From positions 3,208,001 through 3,272,000 of the forward strand of contig NZ_CP162137.1 of the NCBI RefSeq assembly GCF_040833995.1: a stretch of DNA of 64,000 bases. The letters are read 5' to 3'. Below are positions 10,179-18,277 of this stretch, piece after piece. Origin of the DNA: Leptospira sp. WS58.C1. GTDB lineage: Bacteria > Spirochaetota > Leptospiria > Leptospirales > Leptospiraceae. The translations under genes were made by a program, and so were the position numbers. The notes under the pieces are model-generated. The model ran no database searches, had not been told where the DNA came from, and saw only the letters and a list, made by a program, of their open reading frames with translations. Every line of letters starts with the position of its first letter. Position 1 is the stretch's first letter.

Positions 10179-10811
10179 ATGAAAATAGTATATACATTTT
10201 TTATAATTTTATTTATTCCCATTTCTTGGGCACTTGGAGAAGGAATGCCGGAAGACTATCCTGAGATCAAAAAAGTTCTCGAATCGGGGAACTTTACCCA
10301 AGCGCAGGAGATGTTAGATCCTTTACTTCAATCCAAACCTTCCGACCCTACTTTGGCATTATACCAGGCTGAAATATGGATACGTAAGGCGGAATCGTAC
10401 TACCAAGAAGGAAGGAAACTTTCTGCATTCGAATTTTTTAAAAAAGCCTACGAGGTTTGGCCGAATCATAGTTTAGTCCGTAATAGATATTGGGAACTGC
10501 ATGGAAAACCGCTAAAAGATTCTATGCCAAATTCTCAGAACCGAAACTCAAGCACCAACTTTTCAGGAAAGACCGCTACCAATCAGAAAACGGTTTTTGT
10601 GTTTGATCCGGAACTCCAAGAGCTTTCCGCAGAATTAAAGGAAGAGATGAAAAAAAATATCTCAGATTTGCAAGCTCAAAGGGCAGCATCGGAAGATCAT
10701 AGATCGTGGGAAACAAAGCCCTGGATGAAATGGATATGGCTTTCCGTAGGCTCCGCAATCGGATTCCTAGTCGGTATTTCAGCCTCCATTTTTTTGCGTC
10801 GAAAAGTCTAG
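10179..10811 (+). CDS. TPR-like protein with C-terminal membrane anchor
   Basis: Protein of 210 residues. A signal peptide (about 1-20, WALGEG) is followed by a helical TPR-like region (about 30-105, with the pattern LESGNFTQAQEMLDPLL and a second helix pair AESYYQEGRKLSAFEFFKKAYEVWP). A Ser/Asn-rich linker, a charged helix (about 145-170) and one transmembrane helix (about 186-205) follow, and the protein ends in RRKV. The likely topology is a periplasmic domain held in the inner membrane. It is the last gene of the operon with the barrel-like and Kelch proteins. The role is probably in scaffolding or assembly, but that is inference. Confidence 0.8.
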   Translation: MKIVYTFFIILFIPISWALGEGMPEDYPEIKKVLESGNFTQAQEMLDPLLQSKPSDPTLALYQAEIWIRKAESYYQEGRKLSAFEFFKKAYEVWPNHSLVRNRYWELHGKPLKDSMPNSQNRNSSTNFSGKTATNQKTVFVFDPELQELSAELKEEMKKNISDLQAQRAASEDHRSWETKPWMKWIWLSVGSAIGFLVGISASIFLRRKV

Positions 10812-10848
10812 TCATTCGAAGGATCCAATGCACTGACAAATTCGAAGC

Positions 10849-11649
10849 TCACTCCGAGATCCCCTTTAGTCGATTGCCCGGATCGAAGATTGTACATTGT
10901 ATTCCTTTCGTTTTCAGAACTGGTTGTAAAAAGGACTCGTCTTCGCTTAAAGTCCAGGCTATGCGGATTTTCAACTTGTCCAAGACCAGCTCATAATGAT
11001 TTCCGATGATTACTCCGGTCTTTCGGATTTGGATCTTTAAGATCGCAAGAATGATCTCTTTTCCATCTAACCCTGGAGTACGACATTGGGCAGTAACTCG
11101 ATTCAATATTTCTTCGTCTTTTTCCGGGATATCCAAAGTGATCGCATGCAGAATCCTCCATTCGATTAGATCTTCAGATAACTGCTTCTTTCTTTCTAAA
11201 AATGCGAATATATGTTTTAAGTCCGCTTCGTATAAATTTAAGAACAAATCTTCGTTTATTACATCGCTACGAATTAGTTTCAGCGACTGAATGGGATGAC
11301 GATAGACCAATCCTGTATAAGAATTAGAACCTGGAGGCAAAAGGTCCGGATGTTTAAAACTCAAATATCCTCCGAAAACCCAACCTTCTCCTTCTTCACT
11401 TTTGATCTTGTACCAATAATTTTCGAACCCGTCGATGTGTACCAATCTCTGATCTTTATCTAAGATTTTCACTTCTCCTTTATAAGGAATAATTCCCATC
11501 TTTTTGGAAGAAAGTTTAGGCGCGGAACGGATCCCAAGACCGGTTCCGTTATTTACGTATGCGGATTGGTAATTAGAAAAACATCCTAACAAAACCGTTA
11601 GGTAAAACACAATAGCAAAGTATTTTAGACACCTAACCGTAAGATCCAC
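10849..11649 (-). CDS. lipoprotein with bacterial SH3 domain
   Basis: Protein of 266 residues from a GTG start at 11649. The hydrophobic N-terminus ends in LLGC, a good lipobox with Cys about 23. Residues about 30-100 are a bacterial SH3 (SH3b) domain: NNGTGLGIRSAPKLSSKKMG, then WYKIK and GEGWVFGGYLSF. The rest (about 105-266) is charged and helical and not recognised. SH3b domains on lipoproteins usually bind peptidoglycan or proteins at the cell wall. It converges with the TPR gene on the plus strand and stands alone on the minus strand, downstream of the glnK terminators. Confidence 0.83.
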   Translation of the reverse strand: MDLTVRCLKYFAIVFYLTVLLGCFSNYQSAYVNNGTGLGIRSAPKLSSKKMGIIPYKGEVKILDKDQRLVHIDGFENYWYKIKSEEGEGWVFGGYLSFKHPDLLPPGSNSYTGLVYRHPIQSLKLIRSDVINEDLFLNLYEADLKHIFAFLERKKQLSEDLIEWRILHAITLDIPEKDEEILNRVTAQCRTPGLDGKEIILAILKIQIRKTGVIIGNHYELVLDKLKIRIAWTLSEDESFLQPVLKTKGIQCTIFDPGNRLKGISE

Positions 11650-11686
11650 AGTTTAGGTATACCCTGTTAAAACCGGATCGTCTAAC

Positions 11687-11708
11687 AAAAAACAGGCGAT
11701 TCGTCGCC
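11687..11708 (-). terminator. intrinsic terminator behind the P-II gene
   Basis: On the minus strand a GGCGA / TCGCC stem with a four-base loop is followed by T6 (plus-strand A6 at 11687-11692). It lies about 70 bases after the P-II stop codon. Confidence 0.7.
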
Positions 11709-11721
11709 TTCTAATAAAAAT

Positions 11722-11749
11722 GGGGCCGGTAAATCAAATCACCGACCCC
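11722..11749 (-). terminator. second hairpin behind the P-II gene
   Basis: GGGGCCGGT and ACCGACCCC pair with one mismatch around a ten-base loop. On the minus strand a T-rich stretch (ATTTTTATT) follows. Together with the next hairpin it forms a tandem terminator. Confidence 0.6.
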
Positions 11750-11780
11750 GAAGCTAGTTTCGACTCGTATTGGGGAAGAA

Positions 11781-12125
11781 TTAAATCGCTGAGCTTCCTC
11801 TTTCTCCGGTGCGAATACGGATCACATCTTCGAGCGGAAGAATTAGGATCTTTCCGTCTCCGATCTTTCCGTCACCGGTTTTGGCAGCTTTCAAGATTGC
11901 ATCAACGGTAGGTTTAACGAACTCGTCATTTACCGCGATCTCCAATCTTACTTTTCTTAGCAGGTTTACTTGGTATTCATGTCCACGAAATACTTCGGTT
12001 TTACCTTTTTGCTGCCCGTAGCCTTGCACGTCGCTTACGGTAAGTCTATAAATTTCATTCTTAGTAAGCTCCGCTTTAACCTCTTCCAGTTTATGGGGCT
12101 GGATAATTGCTACGATTAATTTCAT
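11781..12125 (-). CDS. glnK: P-II nitrogen regulatory protein (GlnB/GlnK type)
   Basis: Trimeric sensor of 2-oxoglutarate and ATP/ADP that regulates ammonium transport by docking on Amt. The length is 114 residues versus 112 in E. coli GlnB. The T-loop (about 37-55) keeps the uridylylatable Tyr51 in RGHEY, while the residue at 46 is Phe, not Tyr. The C-terminal signature VIRIRTGERG is intact. The B-loop, normally TGKIGDGK, reads TGDGKIGDGK here, a two-residue gain that creates a GDGKI tandem. The gene lies 34 bases after amt on the same strand, so the gene order is amt-glnK. The name glnK rests on this linkage; glnB is the alternative. Confidence 0.93.
   Translation of the reverse strand: MKLIVAIIQPHKLEEVKAELTKNEIYRLTVSDVQGYGQQKGKTEVFRGHEYQVNLLRKVRLEIAVNDEFVKPTVDAILKAAKTGDGKIGDGKILILPLEDVIRIRTGERGSSAI
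11847..11876 (-). repeat. 15-base tandem duplication in P-II B-loop
   Basis: Plus-strand copies 11847-11861 and 11862-11876 differ at one base and encode GDGKI twice in a row. The unit lies in the nucleotide-binding B-loop of the P-II protein. Confidence 0.8.
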
Positions 12126-12159
12126 ATGCTCTCCTTTACTTAATGTATAAATTCAAAGG

Positions 12160-13458
12160 TTATATAATATAACCTTTTTCTCCGTGAATCTCTGAATCGA
12201 GTCCAGCTATCTCTTTCTCCTCGGAAATCCTGAATCCGATTGTTTTCTCTATGATAAACACTAAGATCAAGGATACTACGATAGAGTAAGCACCGGTTGC
12301 TACTACACTGATAACCTGAACGATGATCTGGTCTCCACGAGTAACTCCTTCAGGTATATATTGCGCAAGTGCGAATACACCTGTAAGGATCGCACCGATA
12401 GCTCCACCTACGCCGTGAATTCCGAAAGCGTCCAGGGAATCATCATAGCCGAGTTTTCCTTTTAATAGGATTGCTCCGTAACAAATCGGGGAAACAAGCG
12501 CTCCCATGATCAATGCGCCGGTAGCGTCCACAAAGCCTGCTGCAGGAGTGATCACAACCAGACCAGCAACGATCCCCGAAGCTGCTCCCAAAGCGGTAGC
12601 TTTTTTAGTATGAAGATACTCGATCAGTAACCAAATAGCACCTGCAGTTGCAGGAGCGACTAAAGTTACAACGAAAGCTCTTGCTGCCTGTCCGTTTGCC
12701 GCCAGACCGGAGCCCGCGTTAAATCCGAACCATCCGAACCAAAGGAATCCCGCACCGATCAAAGTGTAAGTCAAATTGTTCGGAGCGATCAAGGCAGCGC
12801 CTTCTCCTTTACGTTTTCCTAATACGATGGCTGCTGCCAAACCTGCGATACCGGAAATCAAGTGAACCACTGTTCCACCGGCAAAGTCAAGAGCAGTCTT
12901 TTTGAAAAGCCAACCGTCAGCGGACCATACCCAGTGTGCAACAGGGTCGTAAACCAAGGTAGACCACGCCAGAATGAATACGATATATCCGGAAAGTTTC
13001 ACTCTTTCTGCGATCGCACCGGAAATCAATGCCGGAGTGATCAGCGCAAACATACCTTGGAACAGGAAGTGGATATATTTTGGAATTGTCCCCTCCAAAG
13101 TTTCGTCGGTAATTCCGTTCAACAAAAAGAGATCAAAATTGCCGTAAAACGGATTATCGCCTGAGAATGCGAAGCTATATCCGAATACTGTCCATTGAAT
13201 AGTTAGCACAAGGATTGCGACAAAGCTGTGCATCATTGTAGAGAGAACGTTCTTTGATCGTACGATACCGCCATAGAACAATGCAAGTCCCGGGATCATA
13301 AAGAACACGAAAGTGGAAGCCACGATCATCCATGCGGTATCCCCTTTATCCAAAGGGGGAGCGGGCGCGGCTTCCGGTGTAGGTGTAGCGTCTTGACCCC
13401 AGATCAGTACTGGAGCGATTAAGATCAAGAGCGCGATAAGTTTTTGGGCAATTTTCAT
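12160..13458 (-). CDS. amt: ammonium transporter Amt with signal peptide
   Basis: Inner-membrane trimeric ammonium channel of 432 residues from the ATG at 13458. An upstream in-frame ATG at 13473 and a TTG at 13494 would spoil the signal peptide. The N-terminal signal is followed by a Pro/Ala-rich linker, then 11 membrane helices. Family hallmarks are present: FYGGIVRSKN, the twin histidines in GGTVVHLISG and FGIHGVGG, and the Asp in LDFAGG. The C-terminal tail (about 30 residues) is the usual P-II docking region. It is cotranscribed with the downstream P-II gene. The 300-base upstream region carries a strong inverted repeat. Confidence 0.94.
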   Translation of the reverse strand: MKIAQKLIALLILIAPVLIWGQDATPTPEAAPAPPLDKGDTAWMIVASTFVFFMIPGLALFYGGIVRSKNVLSTMMHSFVAILVLTIQWTVFGYSFAFSGDNPFYGNFDLFLLNGITDETLEGTIPKYIHFLFQGMFALITPALISGAIAERVKLSGYIVFILAWSTLVYDPVAHWVWSADGWLFKKTALDFAGGTVVHLISGIAGLAAAIVLGKRKGEGAALIAPNNLTYTLIGAGFLWFGWFGFNAGSGLAANGQAARAFVVTLVAPATAGAIWLLIEYLHTKKATALGAASGIVAGLVVITPAAGFVDATGALIMGALVSPICYGAILLKGKLGYDDSLDAFGIHGVGGAIGAILTGVFALAQYIPEGVTRGDQIIVQVISVVATGAYSIVVSLILVFIIEKTIGFRISEEKEIAGLDSEIHGEKGYII

Positions 13459-13764
13459 TTTCTCAAATCTCATCTCGAAATATGTTTTATCCAATTAATG
13501 CAAGAAGGGTACCTGCGTTAAAAATTCTTATGAAAAAAGGTTAAAAAAAAAGAAGAGGGAGCTAAGAGCCTTTAAATGAGGTTTTCGCTAGAAAAATGCA
13601 CCTAAATTCTTATTAAAGGCAGATTTCTCCCTAGTTTAGGGAGAAAGTCTCCTGGTACAGCCTAGCAGTTTGCGTACTTATTGGGCAGATTTTCAGGATC
13701 TGTCGGGAAAATAAAATTTAAGCAGAGAAAACTATACTTAGGTATCATTCCTTCGGAGGAAAAA
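13459..13764. other. intergenic region upstream of amt
   Basis: About 300 bases between the carboxyltransferase stop and the amt start. Apart from the inverted repeat at 13621-13650, only A/T-rich leader sequence is seen. No gene and no convincing sigma-54 promoter could be found. Confidence 0.6.
13621..13650. repeat. near-perfect inverted repeat upstream of amt
   Basis: TTTCTCCCTA and TAGGGAGAAA pair perfectly around a GTT spacer, and four more bases pair with one bulge. It lies about 165 bases upstream of amt and 115 bases after the carboxyltransferase stop. No T-run follows on either strand, so it may be an operator and not a terminator. Confidence 0.6.
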
Positions 13765-15372
13765 TCACATCCGAAAGATTGCGTAGGAAGGTTCAATACC
13801 CTTAGGAGAAAGATCGGAATACAAGGCCAAACCTAAAACTTCTCTTGTACGCGCTGGATCCAGAACCCCATCATCCCAAAGCCTTGCGGTAGAATAGATA
13901 CAAGAAGAACGATTATCATAATCTTCTAATATGGGTCTCTTAAATTCGGCCTGTTCAGCGTCAGAGAGGGATTTTCCTTCCTTCTCCAATTGTTCCTGCT
14001 TCACTGTAAGTAGAACATTCGCCGCCTGTTCTCCTCCCATCACTGAGATCCTAGCGTTCGGCCACATCCATAGGAATCTAGGTCCGAATGCACGGCCGCA
14101 CATTCCGTAATTTCCAGCTCCGTAAGAGCCCCCGATCACTACTGTGTATTTAGGAACTACGGAAGTAGAGACCGCATTTACCATTTTTGCACCGTCTTTT
14201 GCTATTCCTGAGTTCTCATACTTCTTCCCTACCATAAAACCTGTGATATTTTGCAGGAAGAGTAAAGGGATCTCTCTTTGGTTGCAAAGCTGGATGAAAT
14301 GAGCGGCCTTCAAGGAACTTTCGGAGAATAGAACTCCGTTATTTGCGATGATGCCGACTGTTTTTCCGTAAATATTCGCGAATCCTGTGACTATGGTGGT
14401 TCCATAATATTTTTTGAATTCTTGGAACCTAGAGCCGTCGACTACTCTCGCGATCACTTCTCGCACATCGTACGGTTTGCGAATGTCCTTTTGGATGATC
14501 CCGTAAATTTCCTCGGCAGGATAAAGAGGTTCTTCGTAATGGATATGTTCTTCTAACTTCTTCGCTCTAGCGCCTAAACTGGAAACTATATGTCTTGCGA
14601 TCTCGAGTGCATGCGGATCATTCTCCGCATAATGATCAGTCACGCCTGAAATCCTACAATGAACGTCAGCTCCGCCCAATTCTTCCGGAGTGACGATCTC
14701 TCCTGTGGCAGCTTTTACAAGAGGAGGCCCGCCCAAAAAGATGGTTCCGTTTCCTTTTACGATCACGGATTCGTCGGACATCGCAGGGATATATGCTCCA
14801 CCCGCGGTACAACTTCCCATTACGATGGAGATTTGAGGGATCCCCAGTCTAGAAAGATTTGCTTGGTTATAGAAGATCCGACCGAAATGCCATTTATCAG
14901 GAAACACTTCGTCTTGCATCGGAAGAAATGCCCCACCGGAATCTACAAGGTAAATACAAGGAAGACGATTCTCTAAAGCGATCTCTTGAGCACGGATATG
15001 TTTTTTGACAGTGAGAGGATAATAAGTCCCACCTTTTACGGTAGCATCGTTTGCAACAATCACACATGGAGTTCCGGAAATTTTTCCGATCCCGGTTACA
15101 ATCCCTGCGGAAGGAACATCATCCGCATAAACCTTTTCCCCTGCCAACGCGGAGAATTCTAAGAAAGGAGTGTTCGGATCTATTAGTCCTTGTACCCTTT
15201 CTCTTGCGGTAAGCTTCCCGCGACTCTTATGTTTCTGGATGGATTTTTCTCCTCCGCCTAGTCCGGCTTTTTGGAGAAGTTTACGTATATCCGCGACCTT
15301 CTCTGAAAGGTCCTTATAATTCTCTTTATATTCGGGGGAAGACGTACTAATACGCGATTCCAAAACTTCCAT
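13765..15372 (-). CDS. mccB: acyl-CoA carboxylase carboxyltransferase (beta) subunit
   Basis: Biotin-dependent carboxyltransferase of 535 residues that transfers CO2 from carboxybiotin to an acyl-CoA. It contains the two crotonase-like halves. The N-terminal half has [19 protein letters not shown] and the oxyanion motif [13 protein letters not shown]. The C-terminal half has [23 protein letters not shown] and [32 protein letters not shown] and [17 protein letters not shown] are typical of 3-methylcrotonyl-CoA (leucine catabolism) or geranyl-CoA carboxylase, not propionyl-CoA carboxylase. The alpha (biotin) subunit is not in the window, so the exact substrate is inferred. The gene follows the GlmU-like gene by 18 bases and may be read from the glm operon. 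Confidence 0.88.
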   Translation of the reverse strand: MEVLESRISTSSPEYKENYKDLSEKVADIRKLLQKAGLGGGEKSIQKHKSRGKLTARERVQGLIDPNTPFLEFSALAGEKVYADDVPSAGIVTGIGKISGTPCVIVANDATVKGGTYYPLTVKKHIRAQEIALENRLPCIYLVDSGGAFLPMQDEVFPDKWHFGRIFYNQANLSRLGIPQISIVMGSCTAGGAYIPAMSDESVIVKGNGTIFLGGPPLVKAATGEIVTPEELGGADVHCRISGVTDHYAENDPHALEIARHIVSSLGARAKKLEEHIHYEEPLYPAEEIYGIIQKDIRKPYDVREVIARVVDGSRFQEFKKYYGTTIVTGFANIYGKTVGIIANNGVLFSESSLKAAHFIQLCNQREIPLLFLQNITGFMVGKKYENSGIAKDGAKMVNAVSTSVVPKYTVVIGGSYGAGNYGMCGRAFGPRFLWMWPNARISVMGGEQAANVLLTVKQEQLEKEGKSLSDAEQAEFKRPILEDYDNRSSCIYSTARLWDDGVLDPARTREVLGLALYSDLSPKGIEPSYAIFRM

Positions 15373-15390
15373 GGAGCCTCCGGTCCTTTT

Positions 15391-16434
15391 TTATTTCCGG
15401 ACCTTGGTTTCGTATAAAATTCTAATAAGTTCCGATTCGGAATGAGAAAGTTCTCTGTTCCTTCTTGCCATGATCTTGCGTGAATCACGTAAGAATAGAT
15501 CCAAGATATAAGGCTGACCGTCCGCCCAAATAAAAGGAGGAAGATATCCACTCACCCTGGAAGAAACCACATTACATCCGAAGTCTACCACTGTTCCGGT
15601 ATTCAACATCACTCCGATCCCTATTTTAGAAAAATCTCCGATGATGGAACCGAACTTGATGGAACCTGTTGTGATCTCCGTATTTTCTTCCCTAATCTTA
15701 ACTACACCGTAGTTATTTTTTAGATCGGAGGTGGTGGATAATGCGCCTAGGTTGACCCAGCTTCCCACCACGGAATGTCCTAAGAAACCTTCGTGATGTT
15801 TATTCGTAAAATCTAATATAATACTGTCCCCGACTTCGCCACCTATCCTGCACACATTCCCTATGGAAGTGTTTCCGGTGATACGAGCGTTGTCCACATG
15901 AGTACCTTGGCCTATGTACAACGGACCTTCTAAAAAACTGAAAGAAGTTACTTTTGCATCCTTGTCTATGATTACAGGTCCTGAGGTTACGTCGATGACC
16001 ACACCTGGATAAATTTTAGCGGAAGGATGGATATGAACGTGTTTGGATTTTCCTACTACTTGGAAATCCCCGGACTTTACCTTAAGTTTTCGGGCCCATT
16101 TACGTAAGTCCTTATGATTTTCCAAGTCTTGGTCTATGTTTTTACCGACAGACTCCAAGGATTTCCAAGGAAGAAAATCCTCAGGACGAATGATCAAATC
16201 TACGTCCTTTCCATCGTATTCCGAAATTTTTGGGTTTCTTTCAAAGAAAGTTTTCTCGAAAGCGGAGTTCGAGTTAGAATATAGTATCTTAGAATCCGGA
16301 TACTGCTCTTTTAAACGTTGGAGTGGAGTTAAAACCCCGTCTCGAATCTCCGAGAAAGATCGAATTCTGGTTAAAGCCCCCAAACCGGGAGGTGTTTCCC
16401 TCTCATCGATCCAAATTCTCTGAATTCTGCCCAC
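15391..16434 (-). CDS. alternative GlmU-type protein (LbH acetyltransferase)
   Basis: Protein of 347 residues from GTG 16434 (GGAGT about 10 bases upstream). Residues 1-120 resemble the degenerate N-terminal domain of the alternative bacterial GlmU family (LTRIRSFSEIRDGVLTPLQRL); the nucleotide-binding GxGTRM loop is absent. Residues about 130-320 are a left-handed beta helix with hexapeptide repeats. NKHHEGFLGHSVVGSWVNLGA resembles the GlcN-1-P acetyltransferase site of GlmU. The gene lies 7 bases after glmS and 1.8 kb after the glmM start, so glucosamine-1-phosphate N-acetylation is the likely job. It probably complements the separate uridyltransferase-only protein at 55749-56504. A sugar nucleotidyltransferase activity cannot be excluded. 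Confidence 0.8.
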   Translation of the reverse strand: MGRIQRIWIDERETPPGLGALTRIRSFSEIRDGVLTPLQRLKEQYPDSKILYSNSNSAFEKTFFERNPKISEYDGKDVDLIIRPEDFLPWKSLESVGKNIDQDLENHKDLRKWARKLKVKSGDFQVVGKSKHVHIHPSAKIYPGVVIDVTSGPVIIDKDAKVTSFSFLEGPLYIGQGTHVDNARITGNTSIGNVCRIGGEVGDSIILDFTNKHHEGFLGHSVVGSWVNLGALSTTSDLKNNYGVVKIREENTEITTGSIKFGSIIGDFSKIGIGVMLNTGTVVDFGCNVVSSRVSGYLPPFIWADGQPYILDLFLRDSRKIMARRNRELSHSESELIRILYETKVRK

Positions 16435-16441
16435 GCGTTCA

Positions 16442-18274
16442 CTACTCCACTGTGACGGACTTCGCTAGGTTTCTCGGTTGGTCCGGAGGACAACCCCTAG
16501 CAACGGCAGAATAATAGGCCAGAAGTTGGAGAGGAAGAACATTCAGGATCGGACTCAAAATTTCCGGACAGTCCGGAACTTCAAAACAGTAGTCGGAAAG
16601 CTCTTTTGCTTCCCTGTCCCCTTCCGTTACGATGGAGATAATGATCCCGTTTCTTGCCTTGATTTCCTGGATATTGGAAAGCATTTTGCTATAAATTTCG
16701 GATTTGGTCGCGATACATACGACCGGCACTTCGTTTGTAATGAGTGCGATCGGCCCGTGTTTGAATTCCCCGCCGGCGTAACCGGAAGCGTGAATGTAAG
16801 AGACCTCTTTTAATTTCAAGGCACCTTCTAACGCAACCGGATGATTATAGGTCCTTCCTAAAAATACAAAATCTTTGGTTTTAGTAAAATCCGCCGCCCA
16901 AGTTTCCAAGATATGGGCCTGAGCTAAAATCCTTTCCATTTTGCCTGGGAGAAGTCGGATCTCTTCAATTAAAGTCCTGAGTTCTTCGTCGGAAACGATC
17001 CATTTCAAACGAGCTACATATAAGGAAAAAAGAAGAAGGTTGATTACCTGTGCAGTAAACGCCTTTGTACTCGCAACGCCGATCTCCGGTCCTGCATCCG
17101 TTCTGATAAATGAATCGGATTCCCTTGCGATGGTGGAGTTCACATTATTTACCAAGGAAAGAACTTTGATAAATTTTGCCTTAGCTTCCAGTAAAGAAGC
17201 AAGAGTATCCGCAGTTTCTCCGGATTGAGAAATCCCTACGATCAGCGTATCACCTTCCACCACAGGGTTTCGGTAACGGAACTCGGAAGAGGTTTCCGTA
17301 TCCGTTTGGATCTTTGCGAAATTTTCGAGATAATGTTTTCCAAGCATTCCCGCATAGTAGCTGGTTCCGGCTGCTTGAATGATGATACGATTTACCTTGG
17401 ACATCATTTCTCTGGAAATCGTACTCTCCGGAAATTCTATCTCTCCGGCTTCGCTGATACGAGACTGGATGATACGGCGGAAGATCCCGGGCTGTTCGTG
17501 GATTTCCTTGATCATAAAATGAGGATAACCGCCTTTGTCGACGTCCTCGAACTTGATATCTTGCTTTTTGAATTCGATCTCTTTTTCGGAACCGTCGAAC
17601 CCGAAGATCTTACATTCGGTTTTTGTAAAATATCCCCATTCCTTGGAGTTGATATAATAGACTTCTCTGCAGTTTCGAGTAAGAGGAGAAATATCGGAAG
17701 CAAGATAATATTCTTCCTTACCTCTTCCTAATAGTAAAGGTGCGCCGTCCTGGGCAAAATACACTCGATCCGGCTCGTTGTCGAATACGACTGCGATCGC
17801 CCATTTACCGTGAACTCTATTAAATAGATCTAAAAAAGCTTCCTTATTGGATAAGCCTCTTTTTCTGCTCTCCGCCAAAAGATTGGGGAGAACTTCCGTA
17901 TCCGTCATACTATGAAATACAAAACCTTTTTGTTTCAGTTCTTGGCGAAGCTCCGAATAATTTTCTATAATTCCGTTATGAACTACTGCAACGGTGGATT
18001 TGGAATCGGTATGAGGGTGAGCATTGATCTGGTTAGGTTCACCGTGAGTAGCCCAGCGAGTATGGCCTATACCCACATTACCTCGGATCGGATGTTCTTT
18101 TAGGTAATTTTCCAGATCCTTAATTTTACCTTTTTGTTTGCGGACTTGGATCTCTCCTTTGTCCAGGACCGCGATCCCGGCCGAATCGTATCCACGATAC
18201 TCCAAGCCGATGAGCCCTACTATGAGCACGGATTCTACGTTTTTATCACCAGCGTATCCTACGATTCCACACAT
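16442..18274 (-). CDS. glmS: glutamine-fructose-6-phosphate aminotransferase (isomerizing)
   Basis: Makes glucosamine-6-phosphate from fructose-6-phosphate and glutamine, the first step of the UDP-GlcNAc pathway. The length of 610 residues matches the family. Residues 1-240 are the glutaminase domain with Cys2 as nucleophile once Met is removed (MCGIVGYAG), GYDSAGIA and GHTRWATHG. Two SIS isomerase domains follow, with GTSYYAG, SQSGETADT, STKAFTAQ and the C-terminal NLAKSVTVE. It lies three bases after glmM, so there is no space for a glmS ribozyme between them; regulation must act elsewhere. Confidence 0.97.
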   Translation of the reverse strand: MCGIVGYAGDKNVESVLIVGLIGLEYRGYDSAGIAVLDKGEIQVRKQKGKIKDLENYLKEHPIRGNVGIGHTRWATHGEPNQINAHPHTDSKSTVAVVHNGIIENYSELRQELKQKGFVFHSMTDTEVLPNLLAESRKRGLSNKEAFLDLFNRVHGKWAIAVVFDNEPDRVYFAQDGAPLLLGRGKEEYYLASDISPLTRNCREVYYINSKEWGYFTKTECKIFGFDGSEKEIEFKKQDIKFEDVDKGGYPHFMIKEIHEQPGIFRRIIQSRISEAGEIEFPESTISREMMSKVNRIIIQAAGTSYYAGMLGKHYLENFAKIQTDTETSSEFRYRNPVVEGDTLIVGISQSGETADTLASLLEAKAKFIKVLSLVNNVNSTIARESDSFIRTDAGPEIGVASTKAFTAQVINLLLFSLYVARLKWIVSDEELRTLIEEIRLLPGKMERILAQAHILETWAADFTKTKDFVFLGRTYNHPVALEGALKLKEVSYIHASGYAGGEFKHGPIALITNEVPVVCIATKSEIYSKMLSNIQEIKARNGIIISIVTEGDREAKELSDYCFEVPDCPEILSPILNVLPLQLLAYYSAVARGCPPDQPRNLAKSVTVE

Positions 18275-18277
18275 ATA

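Noticed and set aside
13650..13685. Sigma-54-like TGGTAC element upstream of amt
   Set aside because: The spacing between the GG and GC pairs is off by one and the element faces away from amt.
18275..18277. Possible glmS ribozyme ahead of glmS
   Set aside because: Only three bases lie between glmM and glmS, so there is no space for the ribozyme.
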